From Streptomyces celluloflavus (GTDB lineage Bacteria > Actinomycetota > Actinomycetes > Streptomycetales > Streptomycetaceae): a stretch of DNA of 57,633 bases. Positions 50,833 to 57,633 of this stretch are shown here, piece by piece. The position numbers and the translations under genes were made by a program. Within the stretch, counting starts at the first letter, position 1. The number at the start of each line of letters is the position of its first letter. Under the pieces are notes generated by a model, which had not been told where the DNA came from, did not search any database, and worked only from the letters and a program-made list of their open reading frames with translations. Location of the stretch: NCBI GenBank assembly GCA_000720995.1, contig JOEL01000040.1, forward strand, positions 1 to 57,633. Reading direction: 5' to 3'.

Positions 50833-50848
50833 GCGCCCGCGGGTACGG

Positions 50849-50884
50849 AAGGCGGCGCCCCCCCGGTTGGGGGAGCGCCGCCTT
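50849..50884 (+). terminator. Terminator hairpin after erpA
   Basis: AAGGCGGCGC (50849-50858) and GCGCCGCCTT (50875-50884) are perfect complements, with further CCCCC/GGGGG pairing inside. It lies 17 bases beyond the erpA stop. Confidence 0.85.
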
Positions 50885-51013
50885 CGTCGTTTCCCGCCTT
50901 CTCCGGCGCCCTCGACGGATTCCGGTGCCGTCCGCGCACTCCGGTACCGCCGACCGGTCGGCTGACGGGCTGGGACCGGCCGGATCTCCACGGTTTCCGG
51001 CCGACGGCCGCCG

Positions 51014-52606
51014 TCAGCCCTTCGGCACGGTCCCGCCGCTCGACACATCGACCACCTTCCGGCCGTCCAGCGGCTTCGCCAGCGTCACCGTCGCGGTGAA
51101 CTCTTTGGCGATCTTGACGCAGACCTGCCCCGGCTCCCGCTCCGTGCCGACCACCTCGACCCGCACCGTCGTGGCCGACTCCACCGCGCTCGCCGCATAG
51201 CTGCTGCAGACCCCGCCCCAGAAGCGCAGCGTCAGCTTCCTGCCGTCCCCGGCGACGGTGTACGAGGCCGCCGCCGTCACCCCGGCCTTTCCGGACGGCC
51301 GCGGACCGTGCGGCGCGCCGTCGCCGCCCCGCCGCGTCAGATATTTCGGCTGCACCGCGGGGTGCGCGACCGTGGCGCTCGCGTCCGGGCCGTCGCCGGT
51401 GGTGCCCGCCTGGCGCACCGTGAACAGCCACGACGGCACCAGCGCCGGCCCGCCGTCCACGTACCGCATCGCGAGCCCGAAGACCGCGCCGGTCACCTCG
51501 GCCGGCTGCGGCGCCTTCGCCGGCGACGGCTCGCACGGGGCGATCCCGCCGGTGCCGGTGCCGGCGCCCTTGTCCGGCCGGGTGCCGTTCCCCGGCGACG
51601 CGCAGCCGTTGCCGGGGCCGGGCCGCCCGCCGGGGGAGTTCAGCAGCGCCAGCGTCTTGTCCGCGCTCAGCACCGGATAGTCGGCCCCCTTGACCAGCTG
51701 CGCCAACTGGCCGCTGCCGCCGACCACTTGGCCGTCGGAGCCGACCTGGAGGGTGCTCTGCCAGCCGTACGTCGGCAGCCCGCCGAGCACCGGACGCGCG
51801 GTCACGGTCCGCACCGCGCCGGACAGCCCGCCCGTATCGAGCTTCGCGTCCTCCTGGCCGAGCGCCGCCAGCACCGGCCGGACCGCCTGCGCCGCCTTCT
51901 CCGGCGGCACCGCGCCCCCGCCCCCGCCGCCGCCCTCGTCCGAGGCCGTGGCGCCCGCGTCGGCCCGGTACGAAGGGCAGCCCGGCGGGGTCGACGCCGG
52001 GCCCGCGGCGCCGCTCCCGCCGGACCCGGCCTTCGGTGAGGCGGGCAGCGGGCAGTTCGTGCCGCCCGGGGCGCCGTACCGCGTGTACGTCCACGCGCCG
52101 GAGCCGGTCCTGTTCACCTGGAGGGCGGGGCCGTGGCCGTCCCGGGCCGGCCCGCCGACCCTCCAGACCGTGCCCTCCGAACGAACCTTTCCGGCCACAT
52201 CCAGGGCCTTCGCCAGCCGCTCCACCGCGTCCTGGCCGATCTGCCCCTGCGGGCGGTACACCGGCGCGGCCGCCGGCCCGCCGGGCAGCTTCACCACCGC
52301 CCGGTAGCGCGCGCCCCGCGGGTCGGGCTCACCGGCGGCGATCGAACCGCCGCCGGCGGTGCCGTCGAGCGCCAGCGGCGGCGGGTCGCCCTGGGCCGGT
52401 GCGCCCGTGCCGGGGGCCGCGGCGCCGCCCGCGGACGCGGCCCAGTACGCCGCGCCGCCCCCGGCGAGCAGTACGGCGGCGGCCATCGAGGTGACCGCCA
52501 GCGGGGTGCGCCGCCTGCGCACCGTGGGCGTCGGGCTGCCGGGGGTGTCGGGGCTGTCGGGGTTGCCGGGGGTGTCCGGGGTATCCGGGCTGTCGGGGGT
52601 CTGCAC
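51014..52606 (-). CDS. Exported or membrane-anchored protein, Streptomyces-specific
   Basis: A 530-residue protein. Residues 1-28 are a disordered run of Ser-Pro-Asp-Thr repeats, followed by a basic RRRRTP stop and a single membrane helix at about 37-60 (LAVTSMAAAVLLAGGGAAYW). The 470 remaining residues are outside the cell. They contain low-complexity Gly/Pro inserts (about 70-85, 190-240, 330-365) and conserved-looking blocks (GTVWRVGGPA, YGWQSTLQVGSDGQVVGGSG, VTGAVFGLAMRYV, ALVPSWLFTV), with cysteine pairs in GGVCSSYA and GQVCVKI. The fold is unknown. GTG 52606 follows AAGGAGC. Homologues exist as hypothetical proteins only. Confidence 0.8.
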   Translation of the reverse strand: MQTPDSPDTPDTPGNPDSPDTPGSPTPTVRRRRTPLAVTSMAAAVLLAGGGAAYWAASAGGAAAPGTGAPAQGDPPPLALDGTAGGGSIAAGEPDPRGARYRAVVKLPGGPAAAPVYRPQGQIGQDAVERLAKALDVAGKVRSEGTVWRVGGPARDGHGPALQVNRTGSGAWTYTRYGAPGGTNCPLPASPKAGSGGSGAAGPASTPPGCPSYRADAGATASDEGGGGGGGAVPPEKAAQAVRPVLAALGQEDAKLDTGGLSGAVRTVTARPVLGGLPTYGWQSTLQVGSDGQVVGGSGQLAQLVKGADYPVLSADKTLALLNSPGGRPGPGNGCASPGNGTRPDKGAGTGTGGIAPCEPSPAKAPQPAEVTGAVFGLAMRYVDGGPALVPSWLFTVRQAGTTGDGPDASATVAHPAVQPKYLTRRGGDGAPHGPRPSGKAGVTAAASYTVAGDGRKLTLRFWGGVCSSYAASAVESATTVRVEVVGTEREPGQVCVKIAKEFTATVTLAKPLDGRKVVDVSSGGTVPKG

Positions 52607-52735
52607 CGCATCGCTCCTTCGGCTCCGCTGGACATCTGACGTGTCATCCTCCGCGAGAGGAACGCCGATGGGACGGAGCCGGGGCGCGAGCGGTTCCCCG
52701 GCGTCGCCGCTCAGCCGCCGGGCCCGTACATACCG

Positions 52736-53059
52736 TCAGTCGCCGTACTCGGACATACCGTCGACGAGTGCGGCGGAGGCGGCCGGGACCTCGACCCCGC
52801 GCAGCTCGGCCGCGCGGCCCGGCGCCGGCGCGGCGGACCGGCCCGCCCGCCAGCGCGGCGCCATCCGCGCGCAGTCGCCGCGCAGCTGGGCCAGCGACTC
52901 CGGATCGGCGGCGGACCGCCGTCCGGGGTGCCCCGCCGCGCCGGCGCCCGACGGGTTACGCGAGACGCCGGAAGCGGCGGAGGTGCCGGAAGCGCCGGAG
53001 GGGAGAGAAGTCCCGGAAGTGACGGAATGCGAAGTGGCGGGTTTCACATGCTTGGTCAT
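52736..53059 (-). CDS. Small hypothetical protein
   Basis: A 107-residue frame. The first half is Ser/Thr/Gly-rich and disordered; the second half (DPESLAQLRGDCARMAPRWR, then AAELRGVEVPAASAALVDGM) looks helical with codon use typical of coding DNA. The ATG at 53059 has no clear ribosome site, so the start may be internal. It shares the strand with the exported protein gene 130 bases downstream. I cannot assign a function. Confidence 0.45.
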   Translation of the reverse strand: MTKHVKPATSHSVTSGTSLPSGASGTSAASGVSRNPSGAGAAGHPGRRSAADPESLAQLRGDCARMAPRWRAGRSAAPAPGRAAELRGVEVPAASAALVDGMSEYGD

Positions 53060-53200
53060 ACCGGCACCGTACGCACCGGGCGGCCTGCGGAGAAAGACCT
53101 ACTATTGGGTAGATTCGTCAGGTAGGAGCGCCCAGGGCAACCCGGTAGCGTTGCCCTCCGTCCGCCCGCCCCTTACGCCATCCGCAGGAGCAGACCCGTC

Positions 53201-54175
53201 GTGCGTATCGCAGTCACCGGCTCCATCGCCACCGACCACCTGATGACCTTCCCCGGCCGCTTCGCCGACCAACTGGTCGCCGATCAGCTGCACACGGTTT
53301 CCCTTTCCTTCCTGGTGGACCAGCTCGACGTCCGCCGCGGCGGCGTCGCCGCCAACATCTGCTTCGGCATGGGCCAGCTCGGCACCGAGCCGATCCTGGT
53401 CGGCGCCGCGGGCAATGACTTCGACGAGTACCGCGCCTGGCTCGACCGCCACGGCGTGGACACCAGCTCGGTGCACATCTCCGAGCTCCTGCACACCGCC
53501 CGCTTCGTCTGCACCACCGACGCCGACCACAACCAGATCGGCTCCTTCTACACCGGGGCGATGAGCGAGGCCCGGCTGATCGAGCTGCACACCGTGGCCG
53601 AGCGGGTCGGCGGGCTGGACCTCGTCGTGATCGGCGCGGACGACCCCGAGGCGATGATCCGCCACACCGAGGAGTGCCGCACCCGCGGTATCCCCTTCGG
53701 CGCGGACTTCTCCCAGCAGATCGCCCGGATGGACGGCGACGCCATCCGCACCCTGCTGGAGGACGCGGCCTACCTCTTCTCCAACGAGTACGAGAAGGGC
53801 CTGATCGAGTCCAAGACCGGCTGGAGCGACGCGGAGATCCTCGCCAAGGTCGGTACCCGCGTCACGACCCTGGGCGCCAACGGCGTCCGCATCGAGCGGG
53901 TCGGCGAACCGGCCATCGAGGTCGGCTGCGCGGAGGAGCGGACCAAGGCCGACCCGACCGGTGTCGGCGACGCCTTCCGCGCGGGCTTCCTGTCCGGTCT
54001 GGCCTGGGGCGTCGGCCTGGAGCGCGCGGCGCAGGTCGGCTGCATGCTCGCGACGCTGGTCATCGAGACCGTCGGCACCCAGGAGTACGAGCTGCACCGC
54101 AGCAACTTCATGGACCGCTTCACCAAGGCGTACGGCCACGAGGCCGCCGGCGAGATCCGGGCCCACTTGGCCTGA
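53201..54175 (+). CDS. PfkB-family carbohydrate/nucleoside kinase
   Basis: A 324-residue sugar or nucleoside kinase of the ribokinase fold. It has the N-terminal GSIATDHLMTFPGRFADQL, the GGVAANICFGMGQLG glycine motif, and the C-terminal signature DPTGVGDAFRAGFLSG with the catalytic Asp and anion hole. The family includes adenosine kinases, and mycobacterial adenosine kinase is of this type; the substrate cannot be read from sequence. GTG 53201 has GGAG 10 bases upstream. It is convergent with the desulfurase fusion, with a hairpin between. Confidence 0.9.
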   Translation: MRIAVTGSIATDHLMTFPGRFADQLVADQLHTVSLSFLVDQLDVRRGGVAANICFGMGQLGTEPILVGAAGNDFDEYRAWLDRHGVDTSSVHISELLHTARFVCTTDADHNQIGSFYTGAMSEARLIELHTVAERVGGLDLVVIGADDPEAMIRHTEECRTRGIPFGADFSQQIARMDGDAIRTLLEDAAYLFSNEYEKGLIESKTGWSDAEILAKVGTRVTTLGANGVRIERVGEPAIEVGCAEERTKADPTGVGDAFRAGFLSGLAWGVGLERAAQVGCMLATLVIETVGTQEYELHRSNFMDRFTKAYGHEAAGEIRAHLA

Positions 54176-54181
54176 GCCGCA

Positions 54182-54205
54182 CCGGCCGGGGCGGGCCCCG
54201 GCCGG
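54182..54205. terminator. Bidirectional terminator hairpin
   Basis: CCGGCCGGGG (54182-54191) and CCCCGGCCGG (54196-54205) are perfect complements with a four-base loop, between convergent genes ending at 54175 and 54225. Confidence 0.75.
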
Positions 54206-54224
54206 GCCGCTCCGTTCCGGGCCG

Positions 54225-55682
54225 TCAGACGCGGCGCCGCACCATGTACGCGGCGCCGCGCTCCGCCGCCCGCTCGCCCAGGTACTCGTGCTCGCGCATC
54301 GCGCACCAGGCGGGGATGTCCAGCCGCGCGGCCTCGTCGTCGGCGAGCACGGTCACCGTCCCGCCGACCGGCACCTCGCCGATCACCTTCGCCAGCTCGA
54401 TGACCGGGAGCGGACAGCGCTTGCCGAGCGCGTCGAGCACCAGCCCGCCGGGGGAGCCGGTGGCGGCTTCCGGGGTGACGGTTTCGGGGGCGGCGGCCGT
54501 CGGGGACCCCGGCGCCTGCCGGGTCGCGCTCGCAGCCGGTCCCGCCGGCACCCCCAGCCGCTCCCGTACCGAGCGCACCACCTCCGGCAGCACCGCAAGG
54601 AAGCGGTCCACCGCCTCCTCGGGGGTGCCGTACGGGAGCGAGATCCGGACATTTCCCTCCGACAGCACGCCCATCGCGCGCAGCACATGGCTCGGCGTCA
54701 GCGTGCTGGACGTACAGGACGATCCGGACGAGACCGAGAAGCCCGCGCGGTCGAGTTCGTGCAGCAGGCTCTCCCCGTCGACATAGAGACACGAGAAGGT
54801 CACCAGGTGCGGCAGCCGGCGGACCGGATCGCCGACCACCTCCACGTCCGGGACCAGCTCGGGCACCCGGACCCGGATCCGGTCCACCAGCCGCCGCAGC
54901 CGCGCCGCCTCGTCCGGCCCGCTCTCCGCCGCCGCCCGCAGCGCCCGCAGGGACGCCGCCGCGGCGATCACCGCGGGCAGATTCCCGAACCCCGGTACGC
55001 GGCCCGACTCCCGTTCGTCCTGCGGCCCCTGGGGGGAGAACCGGGTGCCCTTGCGGACCGCCAGCAGTCCGACGCCGGGTGGCCCGCCCCATTTGTGGGC
55101 GCTCGCCGCCAGCAGCGACCAGCCGCCGGGCACCGGACCCCAGGGCAGCGACTGGGCCGCGTCCACCAGCAGCGGCACACCCGCCTCCCGGCAGCGGTCC
55201 GCCACCGCTTCGACCGGCTGCTCGGTGCCCACCTCGTGGTTGGCGGACTGGAGGCAGACGAGCGCGGTGTCCGCCCGCAGCGCGGCCGCGACGTCCTCGG
55301 CCGCCACTCGGCCCGTACGGTCCACGGGCACCTCCGACAGCGTCCCGCCGGCCGCCTCGTGGCGGGCGGCGGCGTGCAGTACCGAGGAGTGCTCGACGGC
55401 GGAGTGCAGCAGCCGGCGGCCGACACGCCGACGGGCGGCGAGCGCGCCGGAGATTCCGGAGTGCACGGCATACGTCCCCGAAGGGGTGAAAACCAGTTCG
55501 TCGGGGCGGCAGCCCACCGCCTCCGCGGCGGCCTCCCGCGCGGCGTCCAGCAGCAGCCGGGCCCGCCGCCCCTCGCGGTAGAGCCGGGCCGGATCGGCCC
55601 AGCCCTCGTCGAGCGCGGCGAGCAGGGCCTCCCGGGCGACGGGGTGCAGCGGGGCGGTGGCGGCGGCGTCGAAGTAGGGCAC
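54225..55682 (-). CDS. Cysteine desulfurase fused to a TusA-like sulfur carrier
   Basis: A 485-residue fusion. Residues 1-385 are a NifS-like PLP enzyme: substrate entry PYFDAAATAPLHP, PLP region HSAVEHSSVLHAA, LVDAAQSLPWG, the PLP lysine in SAHKWGGPPGVGLL, and the catalytic cysteine in SSGSSCTSSTL. After an Ala/Pro/Thr linker, residues about 413-485 are a TusA/SirA domain with the sulfur-accepting LGKRCPLPVIEL motif and DDEAARLDIPAWC. The fusion would pass persulfide sulfur directly to the carrier. GTG 55682 has no clear ribosome site, so a leaderless message is possible. The destination (thiolation of tRNA, cofactors or clusters) is unknown. Confidence 0.9.
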   Translation of the reverse strand: MPYFDAAATAPLHPVAREALLAALDEGWADPARLYREGRRARLLLDAAREAAAEAVGCRPDELVFTPSGTYAVHSGISGALAARRRVGRRLLHSAVEHSSVLHAAARHEAAGGTLSEVPVDRTGRVAAEDVAAALRADTALVCLQSANHEVGTEQPVEAVADRCREAGVPLLVDAAQSLPWGPVPGGWSLLAASAHKWGGPPGVGLLAVRKGTRFSPQGPQDERESGRVPGFGNLPAVIAAAASLRALRAAAESGPDEAARLRRLVDRIRVRVPELVPDVEVVGDPVRRLPHLVTFSCLYVDGESLLHELDRAGFSVSSGSSCTSSTLTPSHVLRAMGVLSEGNVRISLPYGTPEEAVDRFLAVLPEVVRSVRERLGVPAGPAASATRQAPGSPTAAAPETVTPEAATGSPGGLVLDALGKRCPLPVIELAKVIGEVPVGGTVTVLADDEAARLDIPAWCAMREHEYLGERAAERGAAYMVRRRV

Positions 55683-56017
55683 GTACGAGACGGTAGATCA
55701 CGGTGCCCGGCGCGGCACCGGCCCCGGGTCCCGGCGCGGCCGTACGGGCCGGGGCAGGTGCCGTACGGGCCCGGGGGCCGGACGCGGCGCCCCGGCGCGG
55801 TGCCGGGCGCCGCGTCAGATGCCTGGTGGGACCGGGGTTTCGGCCCCTTGGGGGTGCGGCGCGGCGCGTTGGGCACCCTCCCCGCGCGACCCCAAATAGC
55901 GTCCAGTAGGGTTTGGTCCGCATAAACATCCAAACCCCTGCCCGTGCCAGGGCCGGCGACCGACCAGCGAGACGGCCGCAGCCGGTCTCGCGGGCGAGAC
56001 TCTCGGGAAGGCGCTAC
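55683..56017. other. Divergent region between the desulfurase fusion and ctaC
   Basis: The 335 bases hold no convincing gene. The first 130 bases are extremely G+C-rich with repeated GCCGTACGGGCC units and a hairpin (55781-55816). The promoter of ctaC probably lies in the AT-richer stretch 55893-55935 (AAATAGCGTCCAGTAGGGTTTGG). Confidence 0.5.
55781..55816. repeat. Hairpin with one bulge between divergent genes
   Basis: GACGCGGCGCCCCGGC (55781-55796) pairs with GCCGGGCGCCGCGTC (55802-55816), with a single bulged base. It is terminator-like but both neighbours point away from it. Confidence 0.6.
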
Positions 56018-56980
56018 GTGAGTCCCAACGGCTCCGACCGCTCGTCGCGGCGCCCGATGCGGCGGAAGCTGCCGCAGGTGCTTGCTGCGGGCCTGGTCCT
56101 GGCGACCGCGACTGGTTGCACATACAAGGACTTCCCCCGCCTCGGCATGCCGACGCCCGTCACCGACGAGGCGCCGCGGATCCTCTCTCTTTGGCAGGGC
56201 TCCTGGGCCGCCGCCCTCGCAACGGGCGTGCTGGTGTGGGGCCTGATCATCTGGAGCGTGATCTTCCACCGCCGCAGCAGGACCAAGGTGCAGGTCCCCG
56301 CGCAGACGCGGTACAACATGCCGATCGAGGCTTTGTACACGATCGTGCCGTTCATCATCATCGCGGTGCTCTTCTATTTCACCGCGCGCGATGAGAGCGA
56401 AATCCTCAAGACCTCCAAGAAGCCGGACCACGTGATCAACGTGATCGGCTTCCAGTGGAGCTGGGCGTTCAACTACTTGGAGAACGTGGACGGCAACAAG
56501 TCGACCACGAACATCAACGCCAAGGAACTCGACGCGATCCCGGACAAGTGGAAGAAGGGTGTGCCCGAGGGCGCCGAAGGCGTCTACGACCAGGGCACCC
56601 CGGCGACACGGAACCCGCAGACCGGCAACCCGGGCCCGACCCTGTGGCTGCCCAAGGGCGAGACGGTTCAGTTCATCCTGACGTCGCGTGACGTCATCCA
56701 CTCCTTCTGGGTGGTGCCGTTCCTGATGAAGCAGGACGTCATCCCGGGCCACACCAACGTCTTCGAGGTGACTCCGAACCAGGAGGGCACCTTCATGGGC
56801 AAGTGCGCCGAGCTCTGCGGTGTCGACCACTCCCGGATGCTCTTCAACGTCAAGGTCGTCTCCCCCGAGAAGTACCGGGAGCACCTGAAGGAACTGGCGA
56901 AGAAGGGCCAGACCGGTTACCTGCCGTCGGGCATCAAGCAGACGGATCACGCCAGGAACGCGGAGACCAAAAACAAGTGA
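56018..56980 (+). CDS. ctaC: Cytochrome c oxidase subunit II (ctaC)
   Basis: Subunit II of the aa3-type oxidase, which accepts electrons from the cytochrome bc complex through its CuA centre. The 320-residue lipoprotein has a signal peptide with lipobox LATATGC, two membrane helices ([20 protein letters not shown] and [19 protein letters not shown]), and the cupredoxin domain with the CuA ligands in [15 protein letters not shown], the conserved FQWSW, and an extended loop. GTG 56018 has GGGAAGG seven bases upstream. Its TGA overlaps the ctaD GTG (GTGA), so the two are coupled. Confidence 0.97.
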   Translation: MSPNGSDRSSRRPMRRKLPQVLAAGLVLATATGCTYKDFPRLGMPTPVTDEAPRILSLWQGSWAAALATGVLVWGLIIWSVIFHRRSRTKVQVPAQTRYNMPIEALYTIVPFIIIAVLFYFTARDESEILKTSKKPDHVINVIGFQWSWAFNYLENVDGNKSTTNINAKELDAIPDKWKKGVPEGAEGVYDQGTPATRNPQTGNPGPTLWLPKGETVQFILTSRDVIHSFWVVPFLMKQDVIPGHTNVFEVTPNQEGTFMGKCAELCGVDHSRMLFNVKVVSPEKYREHLKELAKKGQTGYLPSGIKQTDHARNAETKNK

Positions 56981-57633
56981 GCATCCTCAACGAACCTCAG
57001 GGTGCCGCCGCCGATACGGCTCCGGCAGCACCGCCCGTACGCCAGAAGCAACCCGGTATCGCCGTGGTGAAGTGGCTCACGACCACCGACCACAAGACCA
57101 TCGGCACGATGTATCTGGTCACGTCGTTCGCGTTCTTCTGCATCGGCGGCGTGATGGCGCTCCTGATGCGTGCCGAACTCGCTCGCCCCGGCACGCAGAT
57201 CATGTCGAACGAGCAGTTCAACCAGGCGTTCACGATGCACGGCACGATCATGCTGCTGATGTTCGCGACGCCGCTGTTCGCAGGATTCGCGAACTGGATC
57301 ATGCCGCTCCAGATTGGCGCGCCGGACGTGGCGTTCCCGCGGCTGAACATGTTCGCCTACTGGCTCTACCTCTTCGGCTCGCTCATCGCGGTGGCCGGCT
57401 TCCTCACCCCGCAGGGTGCGGCCGACTTCGGCTGGTTCGCGTACTCCCCGCTCTCGGACGCGGTGCGTTCGCCGGGTGTCGGTGCCGATATGTGGATCAT
57501 GGGTCTGGCTTTCTCGGGCTTCGGCACGATTCTTGGTTCGGTCAACTTCATCACCACGATCATCTGCATGCGCGCGCCCGGCATGACGATGTTCCGGATG
57601 CCGATCTTCACGTGGAATGTGCTGCTGACCGGT
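56977..57633 (+). CDS. ctaD: Cytochrome c oxidase subunit I (ctaD), 5' part
   Basis: The catalytic subunit with heme a and the heme a3-CuB centre, cut by the window end after about 219 residues. After a 35-residue polar leader ([19 protein letters not shown]), the membrane part begins with [19 protein letters not shown] and shows the first heme a ligand His in [12 protein letters not shown], and [24 protein letters not shown] 56977 overlaps the ctaC stop by four bases. Confidence 0.97.
   Translation, partial: MSILNEPQGAAADTAPAAPPVRQKQPGIAVVKWLTTTDHKTIGTMYLVTSFAFFCIGGVMALLMRAELARPGTQIMSNEQFNQAFTMHGTIMLLMFATPLFAGFANWIMPLQIGAPDVAFPRLNMFAYWLYLFGSLIAVAGFLTPQGAADFGWFAYSPLSDAVRSPGVGADMWIMGLAFSGFGTILGSVNFITTIICMRAPGMTMFRMPIFTWNVLLTG

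Noticed and set aside
53961-55925. A 654-codon plus-strand open frame opposite the desulfurase fusion
   Set aside because: It is a shadow frame overlapping two well-supported genes, rich in Arg, Gly and Pro, with no recognisable domain.

Overview
This window looks like chromosomal DNA from a Streptomyces or a very close relative. The G+C content is very high, third codon positions are almost all G or C, GTG starts are frequent, and the gene content is typical of a conserved arm-proximal core region: glnA, lipA-lipB, aceE, E2-lpd, pepA, the cobalamin genes cobS/cobT/cobU, pspA, nadA, erpA and ctaC-ctaD. No tRNA, rRNA or CRISPR array is visible.

Layout. Positions 1-1850 are a scar of mobile DNA next to glnA: the 5' end of a secreted alpha/beta-hydrolase gene that is frameshifted, an internally deleted IS5-type transposase, and an N-terminally truncated, frameshifted tyrosine integrase. 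From glnA onward (about 1970) the region is intact. It holds glutamine synthetase with a clear four-part GlnR operator, an RDD membrane protein, a DUF4191 membrane protein, lipoate synthesis (lipA, lipB), a large regulator, an FAD oxidoreductase, a TIGR01777 epimerase, a DUF4240 protein, a sigma-like membrane protein, an SDR and a WYL regulator (up to 16.8 kb). The pyruvate dehydrogenase locus follows (aceE, a GntR regulator, a two-lipoyl-domain E2, lpd; 17.0-23.9 kb), and fits functionally with the lipoate genes nearby. Next come pepA, then cobalamin lower-ligand and nucleotide-loop genes (cobS, cobT, an MBL-CobU fusion, and an LCMT-like methyltransferase). These are interrupted by three membrane protein genes, including an MprF-like aminoacyl-phosphatidylglycerol synthase whose stop overlaps the start of a rhomboid-like gene.

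From 33.7 to 36.5 kb there is a three-gene cassette that resembles cargo of a type VII secretion system (EspC-like protein, DUF1023 hydrolase, lipoprotein). It is followed by an ABC exporter, a methyltransferase, DUF3043, pspA with its partner pspAA, a NarL-type two-component system and an RND efflux pump (up to 47.4 kb).

At 47.6-48.8 kb lies the most interesting locus: a 36-codon, highly charged peptide with three Asp-Gly steps, 11 bases upstream of a PIMT-like O-methyltransferase with a long C-terminal extension. This is the architecture expected of an imiditide (aspartimide) RiPP. The rest of the window holds nadA, erpA, an exported protein, a PfkB kinase, a cysteine desulfurase-TusA fusion, and the start of the cytochrome c oxidase operon (ctaC, ctaD cut by the window end). 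Many genes end in strong perfect hairpins, which are listed individually.
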